Shown here: piece by piece, positions 1 to 9,390 of the stretch
Numbering within the stretch: the first letter of the stretch is position 1
Layout of the letters: every line of letters starts with the position of its first letter
Made by a program: the position numbers and the translations under genes
Notes under the pieces: generated by a model
What the model was told of the DNA's origin: nothing
The model's database searches: none
The model's input: the letters and a program-made list of their open reading frames with translations, nothing else
NCBI RefSeq assembly: GCF_000959365.1
Contig: NZ_CP009556.1
Span: 1,922,001-1,986,000, forward strand
Length of the DNA stretch: 64,000 nucleotides
Reading direction: 5' to 3'
From: Burkholderia oklahomensis C6786
GTDB lineage: Bacteria; Pseudomonadota; Gammaproteobacteria; Burkholderiales; Burkholderiaceae

Positions 1-678
1 CTGCGCGGGCACGAGCGGGCTGGTGTCGGAGATGATCCGGCCGAGCCGGTCGCGGATCACCTGGCGCTGGCCCGCGGTGCCGGACAGCCGCCCGTTCGCG
101 GCGAGCTCGACGCCTTCCTGCCCCTGGTCCTCGACGTTCGTGAAGCCGACGACGTGCGCGGCCGATTCGCCTTCCGGATAGAAGCGCTTCGAATCGGCGA
201 CCTGCGTGATGCCGTCGACGTCGAGCTTCTCGATGCGGGCGGCCGTTTCGGGATCGACCTGGCGCTTGAGCAGCACGAACGAGCGGTCGCTCGTCAGGCG
301 CCGCCGCACTTCGGCGAGCGGCATGTCGAGCAGCTTCGCGAGCGGCGCGTACGCGACTTCGTCGACCTGTTTCGGATTCGCCCAGATTTCATAGGTCGTC
401 AGGCTGACGGCGAGGAGCGCGCCGTTGCGGTCGACGATGCTGCCGCGCATCGCGCCGAGCTCTATCGTGCGCTGATAGCGCTTCTGGCCCTGGCCCACGT
501 AGAAATCCTGATTCGCGACCTGCACCCAGAATGCGCGGGCGATCAGCGTGCCGAACGCGATGAACACGAGGATCACGATGAACTTCGAGCGCCACATCGG
601 CAGGTTCGACGACAGCATCGGACTTTTCGCGACGGCGACGTAAGGATCGGACGACTTCGGTTTTTTCTTGAGGCGCAT
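1..678 (-). CDS. FtsI-like class B penicillin-binding protein, N-terminal part
   Basis: This is the first 226 residues of a peptidoglycan transpeptidase; the rest lies beyond the left edge. The ATG at 678 begins a short cytoplasmic Lys-rich stretch, followed by one membrane anchor near residues 31-52 (FIVILVFIAFGTLIARAFWV) and then a PBP dimerisation region. Typical family motifs are MRGSIVDRNG near residue 75 and a YEIWANPKQ segment. These resemble FtsI/PBP3 more than PBP2. The SxxK, SxN and KTG catalytic motifs would lie outside the window, so activity cannot be judged. No division or cell-wall genes are seen next to it, which suggests an accessory PBP3 paralogue rather than the dcw-cluster copy (inference). 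Confidence 0.85.
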   Translation of the reverse strand, partial: MRLKKKPKSSDPYVAVAKSPMLSSNLPMWRSKFIVILVFIAFGTLIARAFWVQVANQDFYVGQGQKRYQRTIELGAMRGSIVDRNGALLAVSLTTYEIWANPKQVDEVAYAPLAKLLDMPLAEVRRRLTSDRSFVLLKRQVDPETAARIEKLDVDGITQVADSKRFYPEGESAAHVVGFTNVEDQGQEGVELAANGRLSGTAGQRQVIRDRLGRIISDTSPLVPAQ

Positions 679-1118
679 GGGCTGGCTATCGCTGGGCGGG
701 ATCGCGGATCGCGTCCCGAAAGCTGAATTGTAATGAATGAGTAATGATTTCGTCTGCTTCGGCCGCCAAATCGTTGAAAAGTCTGACAAATATTCAAGAA
801 GCGCGCGGATGGGGCGGAGGCGGCGAAGGATGCTCGAGGCGCGCACGAAGCGCGGCGGTCGAGGCGGCGCGGAAGCGCCGAGCGCGGCGCGCCGGCATCG
901 GCAAGCGGGAGGCGGTCAGCGGGAAAGGGGCAGGCGGCGCTCGGCCGGGCGGGCGACGCGCGGATCGCGAGAGGAAATCGGCGAGACGCCGACGAACGCG
1001 TGCGAACGACGGCAGGAAGCGGACAGCGACGGAGCGAGCGCGAAGCGGCCGGGCGACGAACGGAACGGGAGAATCCGGGGCGGCCGCGCCGCCCCGTCGT
1101 CGCCGCATCGCATCCGGA
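679..1118. other. Intergenic, no gene seen
   Basis: GC-rich spacer upstream of the PBP gene and downstream of the chemoreceptor. Long open frames here have Arg/Ala/Gly-rich translations typical of non-coding frames in high-GC DNA. I see no RNA gene or convincing terminator. Confidence 0.5.
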
Positions 1119-2672
1119 TCAGGCCGGCAGCGCGAACTGCGCGACCGCCGAGCGCAGCGCGTCCGCCTGATCCTTCAGCGAATGCGCGGCGGCCGCGGCC
1201 TGCTCGACGAGCGCCGCGTTCTGCTGCGTGACCTGGTCCATCTCGCCGACCGCGCGGTTCACCTGGTCGATGCCCGCGCTCTGTTCGCGCGACGCGTGGC
1301 TGATTTCCTCGAGGATCTCGTTGACGCGCTTCACCGATTGCACGATCTCCGTCATCGTCGCGCCCGCGCGCGTGACGAGCGACGCGCCGTGCTCGACTGT
1401 CGTGTTCGACGTCTCGATCAGCGACTTGATCTCCTTCGCCGCCGTCGCCGAGCGCTGCGCGAGCGTGCGCACCTCGCCCGCGACCACCGCGAAGCCGCGC
1501 CCCTGTTCGCCCGCGCGCGCCGCCTCGACCGCCGCGTTGAGCGCGAGGATGTTGGTCTGGAACGCGATGCCGTCGATCACGCCGATGATGTCGCCGATCT
1601 TGCGCGATGCGTCGGTGATCTCGTCCATCGTCCGCACGACGTCGTCGACGACCGCGCTGCCGCGCGTCGCGACCTGCGCGGCCTGGTCGGCGAGATCGGC
1701 CGCCTGCGACGCGCTGTCCGCGTTGTGCTTCACGTTCGACGTCATCTCGTCCATGCTCGACGCAGTCTGCACGAGGGCGGCCGCCTGCTGCTCGGTGCGC
1801 TGCGACAGATCGGTGTTGCCGGCCGCGATCTCCGACGCGCCGACGTTGATGTTCTCGGTGCCGAGCCGCACGCGCGACACCATGTCGATGAGCGCCGCCT
1901 GCATCGAGTGCAGCGCGTGCAGGAGGCTGGCGCGATCGCCGCGGCGAATGTCGACGTGCGCGGTCAGGTCGCCCTGCGCGATCCGCTGCGCGGTCGCGAC
2001 GGCCGCCTCGAGATCGCCGCCGAGGCTGCCGCGCACGCTGCGCAGCACGAACACCATCAGGATCGTCGCGGCGATGCCGAGCACGGCCGTCATCGCGAGC
2101 CAGCGGCCGGTGCTCGCGAGCACGGCGGCCTGCAGGTCGTCCATGTACATGCCGGTCACGATGTACCAGTCCCACGGCGCGAAATGGCGGACGGCGCTCG
2201 TCTTGTCGATCGGCTTGTCGGCGCCCGGCTTCGGCCACATGTATTCGACGAAGCCGAGACCGCCTTCCGCGTTGCCCGCCTTCACGATCTCGACGAACAG
2301 GTGCTTGCCGCCCGGATCGGTGAAGCCCGACACGTCCTTGCCGTTCAGCGCCGGCTTGATCGGGTGCATCACGACGACGGGCTTCGAGTCGTTGATCGAC
2401 AGATAGCCGTCCGTGCCGTAACGCATCGCGGCGATCGCTTCGAGCGCGGCGCGCTTCGCGTCGGCTTCGGGCATCGCGTTCTGCTGCGACAGCTTGTAGA
2501 AATGCTCGCTCACGCTGTAGGCCTGCGCGGTCAGGTTCGCGAGCTGCTCGCGCCGGTCCGAGACCATCGACGTGCGGTTCTGCCATGCACCGGTCGCGCC
2601 GATCAACAGCAGGCCGACCCAGAGGATGACGATCATCGACGTGAGCTTATGGTTCAGGGAAAGAGAGCGCAT
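1119..2672 (-). CDS. Methyl-accepting chemotaxis protein (single Cache)
   Basis: This 517-residue chemoreceptor signals to CheA/CheW at the inner membrane. From the ATG at 2672 there is TM1 at about residues 10-30, a periplasmic single-Cache sensor domain (about 40-185, with the [10 protein letters not shown] and [10 protein letters not shown] signatures), TM2 around 190-212, HAMP, and a cytoplasmic signalling domain with the conserved hairpin ([20 protein letters not shown]). It has no C-terminal CheR-binding pentapeptide (it ends VAQFALPA). A longer upstream frame exists, but its extra residues are Arg/Pro-rich and lack a signal-anchor pattern, so the shorter start is preferred. Single-Cache receptors often sense small organic acids; the ligand here is unknown. 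No che genes are adjacent, so it is an orphan receptor. Confidence 0.93.
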   Translation of the reverse strand: MRSLSLNHKLTSMIVILWVGLLLIGATGAWQNRTSMVSDRREQLANLTAQAYSVSEHFYKLSQQNAMPEADAKRAALEAIAAMRYGTDGYLSINDSKPVVVMHPIKPALNGKDVSGFTDPGGKHLFVEIVKAGNAEGGLGFVEYMWPKPGADKPIDKTSAVRHFAPWDWYIVTGMYMDDLQAAVLASTGRWLAMTAVLGIAATILMVFVLRSVRGSLGGDLEAAVATAQRIAQGDLTAHVDIRRGDRASLLHALHSMQAALIDMVSRVRLGTENINVGASEIAAGNTDLSQRTEQQAAALVQTASSMDEMTSNVKHNADSASQAADLADQAAQVATRGSAVVDDVVRTMDEITDASRKIGDIIGVIDGIAFQTNILALNAAVEAARAGEQGRGFAVVAGEVRTLAQRSATAAKEIKSLIETSNTTVEHGASLVTRAGATMTEIVQSVKRVNEILEEISHASREQSAGIDQVNRAVGEMDQVTQQNAALVEQAAAAAHSLKDQADALRSAVAQFALPA

Positions 2673-3210
2673 GGTCTTTAGTCGTAGGGAGGCTGATGCA
2701 TGGGGGCGATGCCTGTTTATCGGCGTGTCGGGAAAGGGGCGCAGGCGGGTATTCCCTAGGTGAGGGCCGAGGATGGGCAAGTCCGGCGGGGAATTTGACG
2801 GATGTCGGGCGGTGCATGGCCGCGCGCATCGACGGAACGCGGCGGCAGTTCGGCGATCGTGCGACAGATGGCGATTCGTCGGCCGAATGGACGATGCAAT
2901 CGGCACGATCGACGGTGCGGCGGTCGGCAGCGCGTGTCGCCGCCGAAAGGAATAAATAGGCCGGCATCGGCCGCAGCACGGCCGACACGCGCGGCTTGAC
3001 GGTGGAGTTGACCCGTGGCGGAGGGTGGCCCGGACGAATCGACGGAGCGGGGCGAAACGCGCGTATCTCGGCCCGCGGGATCGTCAGGCGCAGCCCAGCC
3101 GACTCCCGGGCGGCGCGCCCGGAAGCCGAACGAATTCGGATGCACGGGCTTCGACGGCATTCGCGCGCACGCAAGCGGCGCGCACGCGGCATCGGCCTAC
3201 CGCTCGCGCG
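2673..3210. other. Intergenic, chemoreceptor upstream region
   Basis: About 540 bases with only shadow frames. It contains the candidate FliA -10 element described separately and otherwise nothing I can name. Confidence 0.45.
2717..2724 (-). promoter_or_regulatory. Candidate sigma-28 (FliA) -10 element
   Basis: The minus strand reads GCCGATAA, an exact match to the FliA -10 consensus, 45 bases upstream of the chemoreceptor start. I do not see a good TAAA-type -35 at the expected spacing, so this is suggestive only. Chemoreceptor genes are commonly FliA-dependent. Confidence 0.3.
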
Positions 3211-3360
3211 TCACACCGGGTCCTTGCTCGGCGGCTCTTCCGGCTTCTGCGGATTCTCGTGATGGTGGTGGCCGGGCGACGGCGGCGCGAGCGCGTCTTC
3301 TTCAGGGTCGCGGGTGGGGTCGGCGGGCGGTTCCGGCAGCGGCGTCGTGTGATCGGTCAT
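3211..3360 (-). CDS. Small Pro/His-rich hypothetical protein
   Basis: A 49-residue frame starts at the ATG at 3360. The product is very rich in Pro, Asp, Glu and His (internal GHHHHE run) and has no hydrophobic segment, so it would be a small, disordered, acidic cytosolic protein. A longer in-frame start is possible 15 codons upstream, but that extension contains Cys/Arg and does not match the composition. I do not recognise a family. It could be non-coding, although the composition is unlike the Arg/Ala-rich shadows nearby. Confidence 0.35.
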   Translation of the reverse strand: MTDHTTPLPEPPADPTRDPEEDALAPPSPGHHHHENPQKPEEPPSKDPV

Positions 3361-3463
3361 GGGAGTCGGCAATTCTCGGTAAACGCAGGGACCGGCGCGG
3401 CACACGCCGGGTCTCGTCTTCCGTTATAGGCAATCGGACGCGCGTTTGCCGGACGACGCGGCG

Positions 3464-4066
3464 TCAGCCGCGCGGCGGCGGGGCGAGCAGGTCGGCGCGC
3501 GTGTCGACGTCGCGCAGCACGGCGGAATCGTCGACCTCGACGAGCGCGGGCGGGGCGGCCGCCAGCAGCGCGCGGGCGCCCGTGTCGCCGTCGAGCGCGG
3601 CGAGCGCGTCGTAATGGCGGCTCGCGAAACCGACCGGATGGCCGCGCTGCCCGCGATAGACGGGGGCAACGGTCGACGCGAGCCCGGCGTCGAGCGCGCG
3701 CGCGACGGCCTCGATCGTCGCCGGCGCGATCCACGGCATGTCCGCGAGCGCGACGATCCAGCCGGGGCTGTCCGCGCACGCCCGGACGCCGGCCGCGAGG
3801 CTCGCGCCCATCCCGCGCTCGGCGTCGGGCGCGAACACGACCCGGCAGCCGGCGTCGTTGAGCAGGTGCGCGAGCTTTTCCGCGCCGGGACGTACGACCG
3901 CGATCACGTCGGGGAGCACGGCGGCGAGCCGTTGCGCGGCCGCGACGGCGACGGGCGTGCCGTCGGGCAGCTTCGCGAGCAGCTTGCTGTGCACGCCGTC
4001 GGGGTCGAAGCGGGTACCGAGGCCCGCGGCCAGCAGCACGCCGGTGGCGAGCGACGCATGAGTCAT
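3464..4066 (-). CDS. MobA/MocA-like nucleotidyltransferase
   Basis: A 200-residue protein of the NTP_transf_3 (MobA-like) family, which transfers a nucleotide to molybdopterin or a similar acceptor. The N-terminus carries the nucleotide-binding signature LLAAGLGTRF, then a KLLAKL segment equivalent to the conserved Lys. ALADMPWI near residue 105 supplies the metal-binding Asp, and GHPVGF follows near residue 140. The length matches MocA, the CTP:molybdopterin cytidylyltransferase (about 190-200 residues). No molybdoenzyme or XdhC-type gene is adjacent, so cytidylyl- versus guanylyltransferase cannot be decided. It is divergent from the isochorismatase-fold gene, with about 180 bases between starts. 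Confidence 0.8.
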   Translation of the reverse strand: MTHASLATGVLLAAGLGTRFDPDGVHSKLLAKLPDGTPVAVAAAQRLAAVLPDVIAVVRPGAEKLAHLLNDAGCRVVFAPDAERGMGASLAAGVRACADSPGWIVALADMPWIAPATIEAVARALDAGLASTVAPVYRGQRGHPVGFASRHYDALAALDGDTGARALLAAAPPALVEVDDSAVLRDVDTRADLLAPPPRG

Positions 4067-4244
4067 GGCGGTAACCGGTGGCGAAGGTGCTGCGATTGTG
4101 CGGTGCGGCGTGCGCGGCGCGCAAGTTCGGGGAAGCCCTTTCCTTTGAACGAGCCTGCGAAGGCTCGCGACACTTCGTCGATCCCGATCCGCTGCGCGGT
4201 CGTTACAATCGCCGCTTCGTATTCGCGACGGATTCGCTTTCCAC

Positions 4245-4826
4245 ATGAACGCTTCCACATCGCTATCCGCGCACGCCGCGCTGGTGCTCGTCGACCTGCA
4301 AAAAGGCATCCACGATCCGAAGCTCGGCCGCCGCAACCATCCGGACGCGGAGATGCGCGCCGGGCAACTGCTCGATTGCTGGCGGCGAACCGGGCGTCCG
4401 ATCGTGCACGTCCGGCACATTTCCCGGTCGCCGGATTCGGTGTTCTGGCCGGGGCGGCCCGGCGCGGAATTTCAGGACGCGTTCGCGCCGTTCGCGCACG
4501 AGCACGTGGTCGAGGAGAACGTCCCCGATGCGTTCGCGGCGACCGGGCTCGCGCGCTGGCTGCACGAGCGGTCGATCGCGCAACTCGTGATCGCGGGCGT
4601 GATCACGAACAATTCGGTCGAGTCGACCGCGCGCTCGGCGGGAAATCTCGGGTTCGAAACGATCGTCGCGGGCGATGCGTGCTTCACGTTCGACCAGCGC
4701 GATCTCACGGGGCGGCTTTGGTCCGCCGAGGACGTTCACGCGCTGTCGCTCAGCAATCTCGCGATGGATTACGCGCGCATCCTGGTTGTTGCAGATATCG
4801 TCGCGCTGGCGATGCGCGAGCACTGA
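4245..4826 (+). CDS. Isochorismatase-fold hydrolase with altered triad
   Basis: A 193-residue protein of the isochorismatase/cysteine-hydrolase family. The fold is clear: LVLVDLQ (Asp17) at the start, and the cis-peptide and nucleophile loop GVITNNSVESTAR at residues 118-130, followed by AGNLGFETIVAGDA. Active family members use Asp, Lys and Cys. Here the Cys position is Ser124, and the position that normally holds Lys in the EKNxxSAF-type motif reads EENVPDAF, giving Glu91. Only the Asp remains, so ordinary amidase or isochorismatase chemistry is doubtful. Both residues are embedded in well-conserved surroundings, which argues for a diverged subfamily rather than decay. It is a single-gene unit, transcribed away from the MobA-like gene. 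Confidence 0.85.
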   Translation: MNASTSLSAHAALVLVDLQKGIHDPKLGRRNHPDAEMRAGQLLDCWRRTGRPIVHVRHISRSPDSVFWPGRPGAEFQDAFAPFAHEHVVEENVPDAFAATGLARWLHERSIAQLVIAGVITNNSVESTARSAGNLGFETIVAGDACFTFDQRDLTGRLWSAEDVHALSLSNLAMDYARILVVADIVALAMREH

Positions 4827-5136
4827 TCTTCATCGGCGTCTTTCGGGACAGGATCGGGGGCGGCACCGCGAGCGGCCTGCATCGGAATTTCTCGGTTGCG
4901 CCGGCGTCGTGTCGTTGTCGACGTGACCGACGGTTCGCCACGCCGCAACCGAACCACGGAATGGCGAGGGCGCCGGCGAGCCCTTCATTTTGACGCGTCG
5001 GTTGGGTACCGCACAGCGATTGGTTCGGTTCGATTCGAACGCATGTCCCGTCGAAATCTCCCAGGGCTAAAAATCAACGCGCGAACGGGCAATCAGTAGA
5101 TATTTTGCACAGAGTCCATCCCGAAATCACGCCCGC
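4827..5136. other. Intergenic, nothing recognised
   Basis: About 310 bases between convergent genes (the isochorismatase-fold gene on plus, piuC on minus). I found no clear hairpin with a T-tract and no gene. Confidence 0.4.
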
Positions 5137-5820
5137 TCAAGCATCCGCCCATCGCCGCAACAGATTGTGATAAATCCCGGTGAGCGCGATCACGCTCGCG
5201 TCGCGCCCGCTTTTTTCCGCGGTCAACTGCTGGATCTGCGTATCGAGCTGGAACAGCAGCGTGCGGTCCGCATCGTCGCGCACCATGCTCTGGATCCAGA
5301 AGAACGACGCGACCCGCGCGCCGCGCGTCACCGGCGTCACGTGATGCAGGCTCGATGCCGGATACAGCACCATGTCGCCCGCCGGCAGCTTCGCGCGATG
5401 GACGCCGAACGTGTCCTCGACGCACAGCTCGCCGCCGTCGTACGCATCGGGTTCCTCGAGAAAGAGCGTCGCCGACAGATCGCTGCGGACCCGAAAATCG
5501 GTGCCGCGCAACAGGCGGATCGCGTTGTCGACGTGCGTGCCGAACGCATCGCCGCCCGCGTAGCGATTGAAGAGCGGAGGAAACACCTTGAGCGGCAGCG
5601 CCGCCGAGAAGAACAGCGCGTTGCGCGCGAGCGCGTCCTGGATCGCGTCGCCGACCGCGCGCGCGGCGGGCGAGTTCTCCGGCAGTTGCTGGTTGCGCTT
5701 CGCGAGCGCCGACTGCGCGCCGGACGTCGCGTTGCCGTCGGTCCAGTCGGCGTGGTCGAGCGCGTCGCGGCATTGCGCGACCTGCTCCTTCGTCAGCACG
5801 CCGGGAATGTGAAGCATCAT
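5137..5820 (-). CDS. piuC: PKHD-type Fe(II)/2-oxoglutarate hydroxylase (PiuC/YbiX)
   Basis: A 227-residue member of the PiuC/YbiX family of Fe(II)- and 2-oxoglutarate-dependent hydroxylases; the length matches the family (about 225). The metal triad is visible: His and Asp in GTHVDNAIR and the distal His in [11 protein letters not shown], with the 2-oxoglutarate-binding Arg in RVASFF. The ATG at 5820 overlaps the stop of the Sel1 gene as ATGA, so it is translationally coupled. In E. coli and Pseudomonas this family sits beside Fiu/PiuA-type siderophore receptors, as here, which points to processing of an imported iron-chelate. The exact substrate is not established. Confidence 0.9.
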   Translation of the reverse strand: MMLHIPGVLTKEQVAQCRDALDHADWTDGNATSGAQSALAKRNQQLPENSPAARAVGDAIQDALARNALFFSAALPLKVFPPLFNRYAGGDAFGTHVDNAIRLLRGTDFRVRSDLSATLFLEEPDAYDGGELCVEDTFGVHRAKLPAGDMVLYPASSLHHVTPVTRGARVASFFWIQSMVRDDADRTLLFQLDTQIQQLTAEKSGRDASVIALTGIYHNLLRRWADA

Positions 5821-6557
5821 GCAGCGAACTCCTGTCGCGCCGCGATCGCGCGAAACGCGTCGATCGGCGACGCCACGAGATAGGCGCGCATCTTCGCGAC
5901 GAACGCGGGCGTCGCGGTGCGCGGCACGCGCGCGAGCCACTCGAGCGCTTCCGCGACGCGGCCGCGCTCGGCGAGCAGGCGCGCATAGTTGAACTGGCCG
6001 CGGAAGTCGCCCGCGGCGGCGGCGCGCCGGTAGCAATCGAAGGCCGCGTCGCGGTCGGCCGCGACGATCCAGCCGTCTTCGTGGAAGCCGCCGATCAGGT
6101 TGATCGACTTCGCGTGGCCGAGCGCGGCCGCCTTCTCGAACCACTCGAGCGCGGCCGCGCGGTCCTCGTCGATGCCTTTGCCGAGCGCGAGCATTGTCGC
6201 GTAGTTGTACATGCCCCAGTCGAGCCCCGCACGCGCGGCTTCGCGATACCAGTACGCGGCGACGGTCGCGCTCGCGGCCGTTCCCCAGCCGAACTCGTAG
6301 CAGCGGCCGACCATGTTCATCGCCATCGGATGATCGGCGCGCGCCGCATGCTTGAACCATTCGAGCGCGGCGGCGGGATCGCGCGCGACGCCCCGGCCGT
6401 CGAGCAGGCATTGCCCGTAGACGGCCTGCGCCTCGACGATCCCGTTCTCCGCGGCCGCCGCGACCCACGCGGCCGCGCGCTCGGGCGGGCCGGCGAGGAT
6501 CTCGTCGAGATCCTCGCGCGACACCGACGAGAGCGCCTTCAACGATACCGGCCGCAT
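5817..6557 (-). CDS. Sel1-repeat (TPR-like) protein
   Basis: A 246-residue soluble helical-repeat protein. At least four Sel1-like repeats occur between about residues 40 and 200, recognisable by A.(Y/N)..G.(C/M)...G.G...D...A..W...AA (for example [20 protein letters not shown]). No signal peptide or membrane segment is present. It sits between the TonB receptor (4 bases upstream) and piuC (ATGA overlap), the same trio as in other fiu/piu-type loci. It is probably an assembly or scaffold partner of the hydroxylase, but no function is proven. Confidence 0.88.
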   Translation of the reverse strand: MRPVSLKALSSVSREDLDEILAGPPERAAAWVAAAAENGIVEAQAVYGQCLLDGRGVARDPAAALEWFKHAARADHPMAMNMVGRCYEFGWGTAASATVAAYWYREAARAGLDWGMYNYATMLALGKGIDEDRAAALEWFEKAAALGHAKSINLIGGFHEDGWIVAADRDAAFDCYRRAAAAGDFRGQFNYARLLAERGRVAEALEWLARVPRTATPAFVAKMRAYLVASPIDAFRAIAARQEFAA

Positions 6558-6561
6558 CGCG

Positions 6562-8808
6562 TCAGTAGCGCGCGTTCAGCGTGACGAACGCCGAGCGGCC
6601 CGGTGCGATCGACGCGTAGTGCGCCGGATATGCCTGATCGAAGTACGTGCGGTTGAACAGGTTGTTCACGTTCAGTTGCAGGTCGAGCTTCTTGTTGATC
6701 CGGTACTGCGCCATCGCGTCGAAACGCCAGTACGACGGCACGGCGCGCAGGTTCGCGGTGTCGCCGAACACCTTCGACATGTAGAACGCGCCGCCGCCGA
6801 CCGTGAACTTCGGCGTCACGTCGTAGTTCGACCACAGCGTGAAGCTGTGCTTCGGCGTGTTCGGGAACTGGTGGCCGTTGTCGGCGGTGTTCTTGCCGTT
6901 GTCGCGCAGCGCGCTCTTCATGTACGTATAGCCGCCGAACACCTGCCACTGCTTCGTGATCTGGCCCGCGACGCCGAGTTCGACGCCCTGCACGCGCTTG
7001 CTGCCGACCATCGCATACTGGTTGTTCGGCAGCGTGACGCGCGCGTTCGTCGTGTCGATCTGGAACAGCGCGGCGGTGAGCGAGAGCTTGTCGTTCAGCA
7101 CGTTCCACTTCGTGCCGACCTCGATGCTGCGGTTCTTCTCCGGCGCGAGCTGGTCCGCGTTCGAGCCGACGCCGCCGCGGCCGGGCGTCAGCGACTGCGA
7201 CTCGGAGCCTTCGCCAAGCAGCGCGCCCGCAGGCGTCGACGACGTCGCGTACGACGCATAGATGCTGCCGTTCTGCGCGGGCTTGAACACGAGGCCGAAC
7301 TGCCAGTTGAACAGCGTGTCGTCGCGCGTGTAGGTCTTGCCGCCGTTCGCGGCCGTATCGGTGAAGCGTGTGGAGTAGTCGTCGAGACGCAGCCCCGCAT
7401 TGACCTGCCAGCGCGGCGTCAGCTCGATCGTGTCGAAGCCGTAGATCGACTTCGTGATGGTGCGCGCACGCGCGTAGTCGTTGTTGCGCGAGATCGAGCC
7501 GGCCCACGGATCGTTCGGATTCGGCGACCAGAGGCTCGTGCAGTTGTAGCCCGACGCCGCGCCGATTCCCTGCTGGCAGATCTTGCCGGTGCCGGTGTCG
7601 ACTGCGTACGAGTCGCGCTTGCCCCATTCGCGCGACAGCTCGATGCCCGTCGTGAAGCTGTGCTTGAACGGGCCCGTGCGGAATTCGCCGAACAGCTCGG
7701 TCTGGTTCGCGAGGCTGTTGACCGTGCTGTAGCGGTTGTTGTTGCGGCGCCAGACGCGGCCGTTGATCACGTTGCCCTGGCTGTCGTCGGGCTGCGTCCA
7801 GATGTAGTCCTGCGACGACTCCGTGTAGCGCGTGGTGTTGCGCACCGTCAGCCCCGGCGTGATGTCGTGCTCGATGCGGATCGTGCCGATGTCCGACGTC
7901 GTCTTGCGGAAGTCGCGGTTGACGAGGCCATAGAAGTTGTGCCGGTCGACGTTCGCCGGATAGATCGTGTCGACGTTCGCGGGCTTGTTCGACGTCGTGT
8001 AGAAGTACGGAATGCCGCCGTCGGGCAGATCGTCGGTCGACAGGTGATAGTAGCTCGCGGTCACGCGCGTCGCCGTGCCGAGGCCGAACGCGATCGACGG
8101 CGCGACGCCCCAGCGCTCGTTGTTCACCGCGTCGCGGCCGGCGACGTCGTTGTTGTGGCTCATCAGGTTCAGGCGGAATGCGGCGTGATCGGCGAACTGC
8201 CAGTTGCCGTCGGCGGTGAAGCGGCGGTAGCGGTCGGTGCCGAGCCCCGCGCTTGCTTCGGCCGTCGTGCCGAGATGCGGCGCCTTCGTGACGAGATTGA
8301 TGCTGCCGCCCGCGCCGCCGCGGCCGCCGTACGCGCCGTCCGAGCCCTTCGTGATCTCGATGCGCTCGGTGTTGAAGATTTCGCGCGTGGTGGCGCCCGT
8401 GTCGCGCATCCCGTCGACGAACATGCTGCCCTGCGTGTCGTAGCCGCGGATGAACGGGCGATCGCCGAGCGGGTTGCCGCCTTCGCCCGCGCCGAACGTG
8501 ATGCCGGGCACGGTGCGCAGCGCTTCGGTGAGCGTGGCCGCGCCGCTGTTGTGGATCAGCTCCTGCGGAATCACGGTGACGGATTTCGGCGTGTCGACGA
8601 GCGGGGCGGTGAATTTCACCGACGACGAGAAGTCGGCCTTGTAGCCGTGCTCCGCGGCGCCCTTGATCTGGATCGGTGCGAGCTCCTTGTCGTGATCGGT
8701 GGTCGCGGCGGGCGGCGCGGCGTCCTGCGCGAACGCCGGGCTCGCGGCGAGCACGCTGCAAAGGGTGGTGAATTTTCCGAGCTTCAACTCGTCGGAGCGC
8801 GACTTCAT
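6562..8808 (-). CDS. fiu: TonB-dependent siderophore receptor (Fiu-like)
   Basis: A 748-residue outer-membrane receptor. It has a cleavable signal peptide (ending near SPAFAQD) and a plug domain with the KSVTVIPQELI TonB-box-like and RPFIRGYDTQGSMFVDGMRD segments, followed by GAYGGRGGAGGSINLVTK. A 22-strand barrel ends in an aromatic-rich C-terminus (RSAFVTLNARY). Plug motifs resemble catecholate receptors of the Fiu/PiuA type. It takes up ferric siderophore with energy from TonB-ExbBD, which is encoded elsewhere. It is the first gene of the three-gene operon. A Fur-box-like palindrome lies 118-136 bases upstream, fitting iron repression. Confidence 0.9.
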   Translation of the reverse strand: MKSRSDELKLGKFTTLCSVLAASPAFAQDAAPPAATTDHDKELAPIQIKGAAEHGYKADFSSSVKFTAPLVDTPKSVTVIPQELIHNSGAATLTEALRTVPGITFGAGEGGNPLGDRPFIRGYDTQGSMFVDGMRDTGATTREIFNTERIEITKGSDGAYGGRGGAGGSINLVTKAPHLGTTAEASAGLGTDRYRRFTADGNWQFADHAAFRLNLMSHNNDVAGRDAVNNERWGVAPSIAFGLGTATRVTASYYHLSTDDLPDGGIPYFYTTSNKPANVDTIYPANVDRHNFYGLVNRDFRKTTSDIGTIRIEHDITPGLTVRNTTRYTESSQDYIWTQPDDSQGNVINGRVWRRNNNRYSTVNSLANQTELFGEFRTGPFKHSFTTGIELSREWGKRDSYAVDTGTGKICQQGIGAASGYNCTSLWSPNPNDPWAGSISRNNDYARARTITKSIYGFDTIELTPRWQVNAGLRLDDYSTRFTDTAANGGKTYTRDDTLFNWQFGLVFKPAQNGSIYASYATSSTPAGALLGEGSESQSLTPGRGGVGSNADQLAPEKNRSIEVGTKWNVLNDKLSLTAALFQIDTTNARVTLPNNQYAMVGSKRVQGVELGVAGQITKQWQVFGGYTYMKSALRDNGKNTADNGHQFPNTPKHSFTLWSNYDVTPKFTVGGGAFYMSKVFGDTANLRAVPSYWRFDAMAQYRINKKLDLQLNVNNLFNRTYFDQAYPAHYASIAPGRSAFVTLNARY

Positions 8809-9390
8809 CGGTGGTATTTCCTCGCCAGGTGTGACTCGATCGGGCGAGACAACCGCATGCGCGACGCCATCCCGCCCGAATATTACAAATTGTTTTCGGA
8901 CGCCATTTTAGTGAATAAGTTTATAAATGAGAAGCGTTCTTGTTACGTTTTCTCGAACAATGAGCGATGGATCGGGCTATCTCTTTGAATGGAAAGAGGA
9001 AAACGGTGGGCGTCGGCCTGCGGGCGGCTGGTTCATCGGGAGGTCGCGAGCGACGTCGCCGGCGTCTTGTGTCGTGGCAACGGCCACCGGCGTGCGCCCG
9101 GAGGCAGACGCCGAGGCGATCCGCGCGAGCGCGACGGCGGAGGCGATGCGGCGGGCGGCCGACGGCGCGCATGGAACGTGCGAGACGTCGGATCGCGGGA
9201 AAGCGGGAAAGCGGGAATCGAGCGGGCGGGGAAAGGGCGCGCGGGAAAAGTCCGAGGAAGGCCGGGCGGCCGTCGATGCGGCCGACGCCCGCAGGCAAGG
9301 TGCTCGGAACGAACGTCGTCCGGGCGTCGAGCGGACGGGCGATGGACGCCCGGCCCGCCGCCCGCCATGTCCGCCGCGTTTCCGCCGGAA
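8809..9390. other. Intergenic between fiu and pyrB ends
   Basis: Holds the candidate Fur box at 8926-8944. The remainder (about 8950-9390) is GC-rich, with only shadow frames. A short direct repeat of GCGGGAAA in three copies lies near 9195-9215. No gene seen. Confidence 0.45.
8926..8944 (-). promoter_or_regulatory. Candidate Fur box
   Basis: The 19-base imperfect palindrome AATGAGAAGCGTTCTTGTT matches 11 of 16 aligned positions of the Fur core AATGATAATCATTATC. It lies in a locally AT-rich stretch 118 bases upstream of the siderophore receptor start, where an iron-repressed promoter would be expected. Confidence 0.4.

Noticed and set aside
744..2681. Very long plus-strand frame opposite the chemoreceptor
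   Set aside because: Its translation is an Arg/Ala/Asp-rich mirror of the minus-strand gene; no family motif or ribosome site.
2744..2759. Third copy of the GTAGGG..CCTAC palindrome upstream of the chemoreceptor
   Set aside because: Only the central GGGTATTCCCTA part is similar; the outer arms do not match.
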